A DNA stretch of 64,000 nt from Mangrovivirga cuniculi (GCF_005166025.1 NZ_CP028923.1:4156001-4220000); one strand, 5' to 3'; shown: positions 27,049-36,281, numbered from the stretch's first letter. The notes: generated by a model from the sequence alone, not told the origin. Program-made: numbers and translations.

Positions 27049-28149
27049 ATGCTTAAAAGCACAAAAATAATATTGGCGATATCAATTATATTAATTACTC
27101 TATCCTGTGGAAAAAATCCAGAACCAATTCTGGAAGATGAAAAAGCAGATATTGGAAAATATCCAGCAAATCAACTTATCTCTTCTCTGGATTTGGACGT
27201 GCTAAAAATATATGATCTCTGGGGATATATAGATCCTGCTACTAATAATAAATATATTCTGGCAGGATACATAGATATTACAACAGGCGGGATTGTAATA
27301 ATTGATGTGACTGATCCGTATAATCCAACCAAAAAAGCTTTTTCAACGGGTTCCCAGGTCCTGGATATTAAAACATATGATCATTACGCCTATATTACAA
27401 CAGGTAATAATTTTACTCCTTCTTACATTATAGACCTTAAAGACATTAATAACCCCCAAATAGTCAACGAAATTCCTGAATCCCATAATATTTTTATCGT
27501 AGATGATCTTCTTATGCTTACTGATTCAGGAACTAGAATTTATGATATCTCAAGCGATCCGGCTAATCCCATTCCAATATGGGGCGACAGCCTATATTCG
27601 GGACATGACCTTATGGCTACAGATCAATACCTTTATGATTTTCATACTTCTAAAACTATTATTTATTCTCGCATATCAGATTCAGAATATAAATTGTTAA
27701 GCGAGATTAAAGGCGCTTCAGTAATGAATTTTCATCACAGCGGATGGGTGACCGATGATGAAAACTTCCTGTTCATTTGTGATGAATTTGCTGGAAGGGA
27801 AGGTAATGAGAAGCAAGACATTACGATATGGGATATTTCTGACAAGACTAGCCCTGAATACATAACCTCCATTAATGATAATACATCTACTGTACATAAT
27901 ATTCAGATCCAAGGAGAATACGCTTATGTTTCATATTACACAGCTGGATATAAAGTTTTTAATATTAGTAATCCGGCTTCACCAAAACTAATTTATGAAT
28001 ACGATACTAATCCAGAGGCTCAGGATAACATGCTTTTCGATGGAGCATTTGGGGTTTACACTCTATTTAATGATGGCAAAGTTTATGTGAGCGATATGCA
28101 AAATGGACTATTTATCTTTGGAAACAGATTCCAGACTAAACCTGAATGA
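27049..28149 (+). CDS. LVIVD-repeat beta-propeller lipoprotein (copy 1)
   Basis: A 366-residue lipoprotein (signal ends LITLSCGKN). The body is made of LVIVD-type repeats such as YAYITTGNNFTPSYIIDLKD, GTRIYDISSDPANP, and YVSYYTAGYKVFNISNPASP, which build a propeller. Conserved FHHSGWVTDDENFLFICDE is shared with copy 2 (HHSGW). Such proteins are surface-exposed in Bacteroidota, with no proven substrate. It shares strong layout similarity with the gene at 28936 and the two are separated only by a Gre-like gene, so they are a local duplication. Confidence 0.8.
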   Translation: MLKSTKIILAISIILITLSCGKNPEPILEDEKADIGKYPANQLISSLDLDVLKIYDLWGYIDPATNNKYILAGYIDITTGGIVIIDVTDPYNPTKKAFSTGSQVLDIKTYDHYAYITTGNNFTPSYIIDLKDINNPQIVNEIPESHNIFIVDDLLMLTDSGTRIYDISSDPANPIPIWGDSLYSGHDLMATDQYLYDFHTSKTIIYSRISDSEYKLLSEIKGASVMNFHHSGWVTDDENFLFICDEFAGREGNEKQDITIWDISDKTSPEYITSINDNTSTVHNIQIQGEYAYVSYYTAGYKVFNISNPASPKLIYEYDTNPEAQDNMLFDGAFGVYTLFNDGKVYVSDMQNGLFIFGNRFQTKPE

Positions 28150-28335
28150 TTTACTTTCTATCTGAAATGTCATTTTAATAAATTCACTGAAACTTATTGA
28201 TGAGTATCTCAAAAAAAATTAGTCAATAGAATGTTCATCTCTGCAATATTTCATCTCTGCAATATAAGGTGCATAGTTTCGCTAAAGTTTATAATTGACT
28301 AAGAGTATTATCTATCAATATTGTAATTTTACTCA

Positions 28336-28797
28336 ATGAAGGATTATTCATTAATAAAAAACAGAATTCATCAATATTGCCTGGATCAGATAAATGACAA
28401 AATTGTTTTGAGTGAGGCCGGAATGAGAGAAGCCCAGGAGTCGGCTAATAATGAAACTAAAAGCAGCGCCGGAGATAAATACGAAACAGGAAGAGCAATG
28501 GCTCAGATTGAAAAGGACAAATATGCAGCTCAACTAGCTGAAGCAAAAAAATTGTTTAAAGTTATCGATAATCTCGATCCAAAAAAGAAACACGACAAAG
28601 TGGAACCAGGAGCATTAGTAATTACTGATTCCGGCAATTACTACATTTCTGTTAGTGTCGGGAAAATTATCATTAATGGAAATCAATATTTTGCTATATC
28701 TCCTTTAACACCCCTGGCAAAAGCAATTATAGATAAGGAAAGTGGAGAAACAGGTATATTCAGAGGGAAAGAGATTAAAATTAATAAGATTATCTAA
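28336..28797 (+). CDS. GreA/GreB-like transcription-factor family protein
   Basis: A 153-residue cytoplasmic protein. The N-terminal half is a coiled coil (EAGMREAQESANNETKSSAG, GRAMAQIEKDKYAAQLAEAK), and the C-terminal half has the FKBP-like Gre C-terminal pattern (EPGALVITDSGNYYISVSVG, then YFAISPLTPLAKAIIDKE). Homologues are often mislabelled 3-oxoacyl-ACP synthase in databases, but no thiolase motif exists here. GreA-type factors reactivate stalled RNA polymerase with acidic residues at the coil tip. Whether this divergent form does so is uncertain. Confidence 0.65.
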   Translation: MKDYSLIKNRIHQYCLDQINDKIVLSEAGMREAQESANNETKSSAGDKYETGRAMAQIEKDKYAAQLAEAKKLFKVIDNLDPKKKHDKVEPGALVITDSGNYYISVSVGKIIINGNQYFAISPLTPLAKAIIDKESGETGIFRGKEIKINKII

Positions 28798-28935
28798 AAG
28801 ACTTTTTTAAAACCTTGATTGACATATAAGGAAGCTGAATTTTAACGTTATTTCTGAAATAAATACAATTTGCAAAGCAGTTTTTCTCACTTTTTAATTA
28901 GATTTATATTTTTCAATCAATAACATAATCCATTC

Positions 28936-30000
28936 ATGAGTAAAAATTTATTATTATTGATCATCCCTATTTTAGTTTTTATTTCCTGCTCGGAGGATGA
29001 AGAGGAAGTTAAACCTATTTATGATCATCAACCAAACGAACTTGCAGGCAGACTTGAATTTTCAAATTCATTGAAAGACATTTGGGCATTTGATTCTCCC
29101 AGTAGAAATCGTGAATATATTTTAGTCGGATATTATGGCGAACAAAATAGTGATGGAATTCACATTGTCGACCCATTTGATATTGAGAACCCTAAACTAA
29201 TTGGATCTGTTCCTGGTGTAGGAGGATTTGATATTAAAACTTATGGTAATTATGCTTACTCGGTTTTTGGAAGCAATAGCTATCCTGGTTTTGTTATCGA
29301 CTTAACAGATCCGGCAAGTCCACGTGTTGTAAATGAATTTACAGGTGCTCACAATATATACACCACAGAAAGTGGGTTATTAATTACAAATGCTCCTGGA
29401 TTAAAAATTTACGACATTGCATCTGACCCTACTAATCCGTCTTTACTTTGGTCTGATAATAAAGAAGGAGGGCACGAAACTCACGTGAGAGATAATATTC
29501 TATATGATTTCCACGGAACACTTGGAACTATTATTTATGATATAACCGATCCGGCAAATCCGGATTCTCTTTCTACAATAACTAATTCTGATGTAGTATA
29601 TCATCATAGTGGATGGACAAATGCCGATCAAACAGTCCTGATTTTGTGTGATGAACTATCATTCAGATCAGACCCATCAGGAGCTGACTTTTATGTTTAT
29701 GATATCTCTGATAAAACTAATCCGGTATTCCTGACTTCAGTAAGCAACGAATCATCTATACTACATAACGTTCATATTGTTGGAGACTATGCATATTTCG
29801 CACATTATACAGCAGGATATAAAGTTTATGACATTTCTAATCCTGAAAACCCTGCCATAGAATTCGAATATGATACCGCCCCAAATCAAACAGGAGAAAA
29901 TTTCAACGGAGCCTGGGGAGTTTATGGAATTTCTGAAAGTGGTTATAAATATATTAGCGATATAAGTAACGGTCTTTTTATTTTTAAAGGAGCCGAATAA
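28936..30000 (+). CDS. LVIVD-repeat beta-propeller lipoprotein (copy 2)
   Basis: A 354-residue lipoprotein (signal ends LVFISCSEDEE) with the same repeat units as 27049-28149: YAYSVFGSNSYPGFVIDLTD, GLKIYDIASDPTNPS, and YFAHYTAGYKVYDISNPENP. The HHSGWTNADQTVLILCDE block and the closing GVYGISESGYKYISDISNGL match copy 1. The N-terminal regions differ. It probably arose by tandem duplication and now diverges. It ends with a strong terminator. Confidence 0.8.
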   Translation: MSKNLLLLIIPILVFISCSEDEEEVKPIYDHQPNELAGRLEFSNSLKDIWAFDSPSRNREYILVGYYGEQNSDGIHIVDPFDIENPKLIGSVPGVGGFDIKTYGNYAYSVFGSNSYPGFVIDLTDPASPRVVNEFTGAHNIYTTESGLLITNAPGLKIYDIASDPTNPSLLWSDNKEGGHETHVRDNILYDFHGTLGTIIYDITDPANPDSLSTITNSDVVYHHSGWTNADQTVLILCDELSFRSDPSGADFYVYDISDKTNPVFLTSVSNESSILHNVHIVGDYAYFAHYTAGYKVYDISNPENPAIEFEYDTAPNQTGENFNGAWGVYGISESGYKYISDISNGLFIFKGAE

Positions 30001-30015
30001 TCATATTACAAAATC

Positions 30016-30047
30016 AAAAAAAGGCGACAGAATTGTCGCCTTTTTTT
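30016..30047 (+). terminator. Terminator after the second LVIVD gene
   Basis: Arms GGCGACA (30023-30029) and TGTCGCC (30034-30040) with a GAAT loop, an A7 tract upstream and a T7 run downstream. The flanking A/T run makes it active on both strands. Confidence 0.9.
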
Positions 30048-30186
30048 ATGCCTGAATTTTTGGTGATACCTTTTTCCAGGATTTGATATAAACTTCTTTT
30101 CACGGAAATTATTCAAAATAATAGAGTCAGTTGCCAACAAAATCTTATTTAAAAATCAATTATATTTTTAAAATTTAATTTTAATT

Positions 30187-30240
30187 ACTACAATTGTAGT
30201 ATCAAAACTACAAAAGTAAAAACTAAACTATAATTGTGGA
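30187..30240 (+). promoter_or_regulatory. BlaI/MecI-type operator with a second, weaker site over the start codon
   Basis: ACTACAATTGTAGT (30187-30200) is a perfect 14-base palindrome with the core TACA-AT-TGTA, the BlaI/MecI operator type. A degenerate copy ACTATAATTGTGGA (30227-30240) matches 11 of 14 positions and covers the GTG start (30236-30238). A third half-like ACTACAAAAGTA sits between. The arrangement predicts autorepression of the repressor and its downstream M56 gene. Confidence 0.7.
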
Positions 30241-30616
30241 TAATAAACAATTAAATAAATCAGAGCTTCAGATAATGAAATATCTGTGGAAAATTGAAAA
30301 AGGTTTTTTAAAAGATATTGTTGATCAGTTTCCCCAACCCGGACCTGCTTATACTACCATATCGACTCTCATAAGCAGAATGGTCAATAAAAACTATATA
30401 GGATATACAAAGATGGGCCGTGATAAGGAGTATTATCCGATAATTAAAAAGAACGATTATTTCAAAACGCAAATCAAATCCATCGTTTCAGACTTCTTTA
30501 ATAATTCCTCATCTCAATTTGCCTCTTTCTTTACTAAAAATTCTGATTTATCAATGGAGGAATTAAAAGAGCTTGAAGAAATGATTCAAAAACAAATCAA
30601 AAAAAAGAAAAAATAA
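30236..30616 (+). CDS. BlaI/MecI/CopY family repressor
   Basis: A 126-residue winged-helix repressor. The DNA-binding helix and wing appear as ELQIMKYLWKIEKGFLKDIV, then YTTISTLISRMVNKNYIGYT, the latter being the recognition helix pattern of the BlaI/MecI family. The start is GTG 30236, which sits inside the second operator half-site. In related systems the M56 metalloprotease encoded next inactivates the repressor when the wall is stressed. It lies one base before the M56-amidase gene. The C-terminal helix has many Lys residues. Confidence 0.85.
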   Translation: MDNKQLNKSELQIMKYLWKIEKGFLKDIVDQFPQPGPAYTTISTLISRMVNKNYIGYTKMGRDKEYYPIIKKNDYFKTQIKSIVSDFFNNSSSQFASFFTKNSDLSMEELKELEEMIQKQIKKKKK

Positions 30617-30617
30617 G

Positions 30618-32048
30618 ATGGCCGATTATCTAGTATATTCTACTCTTTGTACGGTGGTCACATATTTGACTTATAAATACATATTAAAAGAAACCAGACT
30701 TTTTACTTTTAACAGGTTTTTCTTATTAGCTGGCACTTTAGTTTGTTTAATAGCACCACTCCTGGAGTTTAGTTGGGGGAACATTTATAATTCAGCTCCA
30801 AAAATTGAAATTTCTCAACTAATTAGTAGTGAAATTGAAATTGAGAACCTTGATCAAAATACAATCAGTTATATTAATCCAGAGACTCCACTCATTATTT
30901 ATTTGATCAGCATTTCCTATATTATAATAAGTAACATATTCATATTCAGGTATTTCAGAAACATTAACTCTATAATTAAAAGTATAAATAGTTCCACACG
31001 AATTAAAAAGAAAGATTATTACTATTTACATACTAGTAACTATCAGAAATATTCCTATAGCTTTTTTCGAACTATCATTATTCCCTTTAAGTATCTAAAA
31101 AATAAAAAGCTTTCTGATATATTAATTAAGCATGAATCAACTCATGCACGTCAATTACATACGCTTGACATCCTATTGATTGAATTTATAAAATGCTTTT
31201 TTTGGTTTAACCCTATTATTTGGTTTCTGAAAAATGAAATATCTGAAAACCATGAATTTATTGCCGATAAAAATGTCATCAATCAAAATATTAATCCAAC
31301 TGATTATATAAGCCAGATTTTACGAAGTATGTATAATTCAGGAACCGGATTAACAAGTGGGTTTAGCTTAGTAACAACTAAAAACAGATTAAATATGTTA
31401 ACAGCCAACAATTATTCAAAAAGAAAAAAGTGGATCAGATTAGCACTTGGATTAATAGTGACACTCTTCGCATTTTCCTTTACATCTTTCAATCCGGATG
31501 ATATAAATAACGATCCATTCATTGTGATAATAGATGCCGGCCATGGGGGTAAAGATCCTGGTTCACCTTCGGAGAAAGATATTAACCTTATGATTTCAAA
31601 AGAAATTCTAAATCAGAGCCAAAATACAAATATTAAGATCATCCTGACACGAGATAGTGATGAATATATTTCTCTCTCCGACCGAGTTACTTTCATCAAC
31701 AATCAAAAAGCTGATATGTTTTTAAGTATTCATTGCAACAATTCGTTAGATCCGGAAAAAAATGGGCCAGAAGGATATTTTTCAGATAAAAACGAATATC
31801 ATAACCTATCGAAAAAAGCGACTGAGATAGTAGTATCTGAACAAGTGAACGAGTTTAATAAGAAGGGTAAAATTAAAACTGCAGGATTTAAGATACTAAA
31901 AGAGATAAATAAACCGGGAGTTCTTTTGGAGCTGGGATATATGTCAAACAAAGAGGATTCTGAATTCTTATTAAACTCTGGTAATCACAAAAATATCGCT
32001 GATAACATTCTCAAATCATTAAATAAAATTGAAAAACAAATGAGATAA
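30618..32048 (+). CDS. M56 (BlaR1/MecR1-like) metalloprotease fused to N-acetylmuramoyl-L-alanine amidase
   Basis: A 476-residue fusion. Residues 1-300 are the M56 part with four membrane helices. The zinc motif HESTH (172-176) is followed by the third-ligand Glu region ENHEFIAD (Glu213), typical of BlaR1-type proteases. After the last helix (about 273-291) residues ~300-472 form an Amidase_3 domain. It begins VIIDAGHGGKDPG (zinc His309), includes Glu319 of SEKD, His372 in SIHCNN, and the catalytic Glu438 in LLELGYMSN. All expected ligands are present. The usual BlaR1 sensor domain (penicillin-binding) is replaced by a peptidoglycan hydrolase. It is co-transcribed with BlaI. The role is proposed in the findings. 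Confidence 0.85.
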   Translation: MADYLVYSTLCTVVTYLTYKYILKETRLFTFNRFFLLAGTLVCLIAPLLEFSWGNIYNSAPKIEISQLISSEIEIENLDQNTISYINPETPLIIYLISISYIIISNIFIFRYFRNINSIIKSINSSTRIKKKDYYYLHTSNYQKYSYSFFRTIIIPFKYLKNKKLSDILIKHESTHARQLHTLDILLIEFIKCFFWFNPIIWFLKNEISENHEFIADKNVINQNINPTDYISQILRSMYNSGTGLTSGFSLVTTKNRLNMLTANNYSKRKKWIRLALGLIVTLFAFSFTSFNPDDINNDPFIVIIDAGHGGKDPGSPSEKDINLMISKEILNQSQNTNIKIILTRDSDEYISLSDRVTFINNQKADMFLSIHCNNSLDPEKNGPEGYFSDKNEYHNLSKKATEIVVSEQVNEFNKKGKIKTAGFKILKEINKPGVLLELGYMSNKEDSEFLLNSGNHKNIADNILKSLNKIEKQMR

Positions 32049-32071
32049 AGGCTAGCATTATCAATTTTAAG

Positions 32072-32098
32072 AAGGGGCATCCTTGGATGCCCTTTTTT
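32072..32098 (+). terminator. Terminator after the M56-amidase gene
   Basis: GGGCATCC (32075-32082) and GGATGCCC (32085-32092) form a hairpin flanked by A/T runs, 27 bases after the stop. Confidence 0.85.
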
Positions 32099-32142
32099 AA
32101 TTCCACTGAAAAATAACGATATTAGCTGCCTAATTATCATCT

Positions 32143-32613
32143 ATGAAGCCAGAAATAAAGAGTTTATCAGCTAAAACACTCCTGGGTTTAAAAACCAAAA
32201 TGTCAATAGCCAATAATAGCACAGGTGAATTATGGGCCAGGTTTATCCCATTGAGCAAAGAAATCAAAAATAAAGTTTCATCAGATAAAATTTCACTTCA
32301 AATATACCCTAAGGATTTTTTTAAAAATTTTTCTCCTGTAACTGATTTTGAAAAATGGGCAGGTGTATTTGTTGAGGGTAAGAATGTATGGAATAAAGAA
32401 CTTGATGTACTCGAGATTCCGGAAGGAAAGTATGCAGTATTCAATTACAAAGGTCTTGCTGGTGACTCAAAAATATTTCAATACATTTATGGAGAATGGC
32501 TACCTCAGTCGGGTTTTAATTTAGACCAACGTCCTCATTTTGAAGTTTTAGGTGAAAATTATAGCAATACATCCCCTGATTCAGAAGAAGAAATCTGGAT
32601 TCCAATTAAATAA
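32143..32613 (+). CDS. GyrI-like / AraC effector-binding domain protein
   Basis: A 156-residue protein matching the stand-alone GyrI-like (AraC_E_bind) fold. Its features are LSAKTLLGLKTKMSIANNST, a mid-strand ISLQIYPKDFF, the segment LDVLEIPEGKYAVFNYKG, and the FQYIYGEWLPQSGFNLDQRP finish. These domains bind small organic molecules or partner proteins such as gyrase. It is alone in its unit. No DNA-binding domain is present, so it may be a ligand sensor or an accessory protein. Confidence 0.75.
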   Translation: MKPEIKSLSAKTLLGLKTKMSIANNSTGELWARFIPLSKEIKNKVSSDKISLQIYPKDFFKNFSPVTDFEKWAGVFVEGKNVWNKELDVLEIPEGKYAVFNYKGLAGDSKIFQYIYGEWLPQSGFNLDQRPHFEVLGENYSNTSPDSEEEIWIPIK

Positions 32614-32656
32614 AAATTGATTCTAATTATTATAAGAACATAAATTTTTCAATGTG

Positions 32657-33568
32657 ATGATCAATAGACTTTTTTTTGCATTCTCGATTATCTTATTTTT
32701 TAGTTGCAATAATAACGACCCTGTTGGCCAATGGGAAATTCATGCTATATATGATCACAAAGGCTTAAATGAATTTGTCGATAACATGTCAAGACAGGAA
32801 AAGCTTGACAAAATTAAATCCCAGCAAAAAGATTCAAGTAGTTTATTTTATTTCACTTTTAATGATAAAGAATCTCTGGATGATGAATCATTGGATAAGA
32901 TCATGAAGGAAGCTCATTTCAACATGTTCTCTAGCAGGACATCCAATTCCTTTCTGGCTCTTTATGAAAACAAATCTTTCAGTTACTATATCGATCCTTA
33001 TTACTTTGAAGGCAAATGGAGTAAAGTGGATGAATCAGTTGTTCGACTTAACATCGAGAATAATAGTTTCTATTCAAGTCCGATAGATCTCAAATTACAT
33101 AAAAGTAATGGGAGTTATTCGTTTCAGAATTTAACTCATGATGAAACAACTTTGTGGGTATATGATCGTGTAAATGCCTCCAGAAGTTCAAATGAACCAA
33201 AATACAGGTTACCTGAAAATAATTTATGGAGGAAGAAGGATCTTGATGCCAGAAAAAAAGTGAAAAATCTGTTAAAATTCTGGATCTACGTATTTGATGA
33301 TGCAATTGTCAATAAAACATATATAAACAAAAGCTCTAAATACTATCAATGCCCTTTCAGGTTTTACAGTATCGGTCTTACAGTTTATTCAATAGATAAT
33401 CAAAAAATCAACCAGTGGAAAGCTACTTTTAAAAATCAGGAAGAATTTGAAAAAGGGCATCAGATACTTGTTAAAGCTTTAAAAGAAGCTAAATTCCCCA
33501 CAGAAAAAAAGTTATCTAAACACGAAAGAAATTTGAAGTTTTTTCGTGATGCTTATAAAAAGATATAA
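32657..33568 (+). CDS. Lipoprotein of unknown function
   Basis: A 303-residue lipoprotein. ATG 32657 is used; a GTG directly upstream adds one residue. The signal ends FFSCNNNDP. The mature part begins GQWEIHAIYDHKG, a lipocalin-like opening (compare 3257 and 21525), and later has a Lys-rich helix region (RKKDLDARKKVKNLLKFWIY). I recognise no named family. It is separated from the MBL gene by 60 bases. Confidence 0.6.
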   Translation: MINRLFFAFSIILFFSCNNNDPVGQWEIHAIYDHKGLNEFVDNMSRQEKLDKIKSQQKDSSSLFYFTFNDKESLDDESLDKIMKEAHFNMFSSRTSNSFLALYENKSFSYYIDPYYFEGKWSKVDESVVRLNIENNSFYSSPIDLKLHKSNGSYSFQNLTHDETTLWVYDRVNASRSSNEPKYRLPENNLWRKKDLDARKKVKNLLKFWIYVFDDAIVNKTYINKSSKYYQCPFRFYSIGLTVYSIDNQKINQWKATFKNQEEFEKGHQILVKALKEAKFPTEKKLSKHERNLKFFRDAYKKI

Positions 33569-33628
33569 TATCATCTCATTATAAAACATACTCTGAAAGT
33601 GTAAAGTTGTCTATATTAAATAAGGCAC

Positions 33629-34678
33629 ATGATCAAACTATCACAATTTGGTAATTCGGTAAGAGACAAAGATCTCGAAAAGTTCAAGCAGTCTGATAAC
33701 TGGGATGGTGATAAATTTATAAATCTATCCAAAACGACGATGGATATTAATTTATCCACCATACCTAAATTATTAAAACAAAATTTTACGAACCGTAAAG
33801 AAAGAAGGCCGAAAGAACCAATAGAAGTAAATTCGTTTGATTCTGAAAAATTCCTTTCAGCAGAAAAGGGACCGAAATTTATCTGGTATGGTCATTCAGT
33901 ACTAATGATTCATATCAATGGAGTAAAAATACTGATAGACCCAATGTTTGGCAGTGATGCAGCTCCCATCTCTCCGATTGGTTCCAAAAGATTCAGCGAC
34001 AACACTTTATCAATTATAGATTCACTGCCTAATTTTGATGCCATTCTGATTACTCACGATCATTATGATCACCTGGATCTGGACAGCATTAAAAAATTAA
34101 AAAATAAGTGCTCAAAATGGTTCGTCGCATTAGGAGTTTCAAGGCACCTGGAACAATGGGGAGTAGCAAGTTCTGAAATAACAGAATTTGACTGGTGGGA
34201 TAATATCAATTTCGAAGGTATCAAAATCACTTTTACACCTTCGCGTCATTTTTCAGGACGGGGTCTTTTTGACCGGGCTAAATCTTTGTGGGGAGGATGG
34301 GTATTAAAAACTGACGATCATTCAATCTACTGGAGTGGAGATGGTGGTTATGACAATCATTTTGAAGAAGTCGGACAAAAATTGGGCCCTTTTGATATAG
34401 GTTTCATGGAATGTGGACAATACAATACGCACTGGCATCAAATTCACATGTTTCCTGAAGAGGCAGTAAAAGCTGCTATAGTATCACAGACGAAATTGGC
34501 GATACCTGTGCATTGGGGTGCATTTGCTTTAGCACTTCATAGCTGGACGGATCCTGTAGAAAGATTTACCAGGGAAGCAACTCATAAAGGACTGTCATTT
34601 TATATTCCTTCTCCAGGAGAAATATTTAATAAGGAAAGAAACAAACAACCCAATAACTGGTGGAAAGAAATTGAATAA
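33629..34678 (+). CDS. MBL-fold metal-dependent hydrolase (UlaG / NAPE-PLD-like)
   Basis: A 349-residue metallo-beta-lactamase-fold protein. The zinc motif is ITHDHYDHLD (His143, His145, Asp147, His148), preceded by WYGHS (residue 87-90) and IDPMFGSDAAP. Further ligand positions are TPSRHFSGRG and MECGQYNTHWHQIHM, and VHWGAFAL. The layout matches UlaG/NAPE-PLD-like enzymes that cleave phosphodiester or lactone bonds of amphiphiles. The substrate is not established. It is convergent with SulP over a shared terminator. Confidence 0.8.
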   Translation: MIKLSQFGNSVRDKDLEKFKQSDNWDGDKFINLSKTTMDINLSTIPKLLKQNFTNRKERRPKEPIEVNSFDSEKFLSAEKGPKFIWYGHSVLMIHINGVKILIDPMFGSDAAPISPIGSKRFSDNTLSIIDSLPNFDAILITHDHYDHLDLDSIKKLKNKCSKWFVALGVSRHLEQWGVASSEITEFDWWDNINFEGIKITFTPSRHFSGRGLFDRAKSLWGGWVLKTDDHSIYWSGDGGYDNHFEEVGQKLGPFDIGFMECGQYNTHWHQIHMFPEEAVKAAIVSQTKLAIPVHWGAFALALHSWTDPVERFTREATHKGLSFYIPSPGEIFNKERNKQPNNWWKEIE

Positions 34679-34680
34679 AA

Positions 34681-34705
34681 AAAGCCGGAATCAAATTCCG
34701 GCTTT
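34681..34705. terminator. Bidirectional terminator between MBL hydrolase and SulP
   Basis: AAAGCCGGAA (34681-34690) and TTCCGGCTTT (34696-34705) with a 5-base loop, flanked by an A run on the left. It serves both convergent genes. Confidence 0.85.
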
Positions 34706-34741
34706 CATCTATTTATTGTAGTCTAACTAAGATTCAGACCA

Positions 34742-36271
34742 TTATACTTTATCCACAACAACCTTGTAAGTCGGATCTTCCATCACATTCACATCAATCA
34801 ACTTATCAGCATTATTTAATAACCTCCTGCAATCTTCACTTAAGTGCTTAAGGTGTATAGTTTTACCTTCTTTCTGATATCTTTCAGTTAGTTTGTTAAG
34901 AGCCTCAATAGCCGATTGATCCACTACCCTGCTTTCAGCAAAATCGATAATTACTTCATCAGGGTCATTTTTAACATCAAACTTTTCATTGAAAACACTC
35001 ACAGAACCAAAAAATAACGGACCGTAAATTTCATAATGCTTAACTCCGTTCTCGTCGATATGCTTTCTTGCACGGATCCTTTTGGCATTATCCCAGGCAA
35101 AAACTAATGCGGAAATAATCACTCCAACCAATACAGCTAAAGCAAGATTATGCAGGAATACAGTGATTAGAGTCACCAACACCATTACAAAAACATCTGA
35201 TTTCGGCATTCTTCGGAAAGTTCTCAAACTTGCCCACTCGAAGGTTCCAATAGCCACCATGATCATAACTCCTGTAAGAGCCGCCATAGGCAATTGTTCT
35301 ATAATCCCGGCACCAAACATGATGAAAACAAGTAACATGACAGCAGCTACAATACCAGAAAGTCGCGCTCTTGCGCCTGAACTAATGTTAATCAAACTCT
35401 GTCCAATCATAGCACAGCCTCCCATTCCTGAGAACATTCCCGATAAAATATTTGCTGTACCCTGGGCTACTGCTTCTTTATTTCCACGTCCCCTCGTCTG
35501 AGTAATCTCATCTACGATGTTCAGTGTTAACAGCGATTCTATCAATCCAACACCTGCCATTATCAGCGCATAAGGAAAGATCAATTTGAGCATTTCCATA
35601 TCAAAAGGAACATCGGGGATATGAAACGGAGGGAATCCACCTTCAATTGAAGCGATGTCTCCCACAGTTTTCGTATCAATACCGAATACTGCCACCAAAC
35701 CAAATACTGCTAAAATACCTGCCAGCGAAGACGGGAAAACTTTGGTTAACTTTGGTAAGCCCCAGATTATAAACATGGTGATCAAAACCAATCCTAAATT
35801 CATATATAAAGGCATACCGGAAAGCCAGTCACCCGAATCATTTTTAAACTGCCCCAATTGAGCCATAAAAATGATGACCGCCAGTCCGTTTACAAATCCG
35901 AAGATTACCGGTTGGGGCACCAGCCTCATAAATTTACCGAGTTTAAACACCCCGGCAAGAATCTGTATCAAACCTGCAAGAATAACCGTCGCAAAAACAT
36001 ATTCAGGACCATGAGAAACCGCAAGGGCAGCAATCACAATTGCCACAGCTCCCGTTGCACCAGAGATCATTCCGGGGCGACCACCTAAAATGGATGTCAC
36101 CAATCCCATTACAAATGCTGCATAAAGACCAACTAATGGAGATAATTTAGCGATCATTGCAAAAGCTACCGCCTCGGGAACCAGTGCGAGTGCTACAGTT
36201 AATCCAGATAAAATCTCAGTTGGATAATTAACCTTTTGTTTCAGGTCGAATAAATTGAAAATCTTCTTCAT
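34742..36271 (-). CDS. SulP family anion transporter with STAS domain
   Basis: A 509-residue transporter. Residues ~20-400 are the SulP membrane domain with the conserved NYPTEILSGLTVALALVPEA start, LVGLYAAFVMGL, GGRPGMISGATGA, and GGCAMIGQSLINISSGAR signatures. Residues ~420-509 are a STAS domain (VIIDFAESRVVDQSAIEALN). SulP members carry sulfate, bicarbonate or other anions; some need Na+ or H+. The transported ion is not evident. A hairpin-rich leader precedes the gene (36282-36348). Confidence 0.85.
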   Translation of the reverse strand: MKKIFNLFDLKQKVNYPTEILSGLTVALALVPEAVAFAMIAKLSPLVGLYAAFVMGLVTSILGGRPGMISGATGAVAIVIAALAVSHGPEYVFATVILAGLIQILAGVFKLGKFMRLVPQPVIFGFVNGLAVIIFMAQLGQFKNDSGDWLSGMPLYMNLGLVLITMFIIWGLPKLTKVFPSSLAGILAVFGLVAVFGIDTKTVGDIASIEGGFPPFHIPDVPFDMEMLKLIFPYALIMAGVGLIESLLTLNIVDEITQTRGRGNKEAVAQGTANILSGMFSGMGGCAMIGQSLINISSGARARLSGIVAAVMLLVFIMFGAGIIEQLPMAALTGVMIMVAIGTFEWASLRTFRRMPKSDVFVMVLVTLITVFLHNLALAVLVGVIISALVFAWDNAKRIRARKHIDENGVKHYEIYGPLFFGSVSVFNEKFDVKNDPDEVIIDFAESRVVDQSAIEALNKLTERYQKEGKTIHLKHLSEDCRRLLNNADKLIDVNVMEDPTYKVVVDKV

Positions 36272-36281
36272 TTAAATACTT

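Noticed and set aside
28336-28797. 3-oxoacyl-ACP synthase
   Set aside because: Database labels of homologues use this name, but no thiolase or ketosynthase motif is visible; the protein is a coiled coil plus Gre-like C-domain.
30187-32048. Beta-lactam resistance operon
   Set aside because: BlaI and an M56 protein are present, but the penicillin-binding sensor domain and a beta-lactamase gene are absent; the fusion carries an amidase instead.
35082-35501. 139-codon open frame inside SulP on the opposite strand
   Set aside because: A shadow of the SulP gene; composition is mirror-type and no motif is seen.
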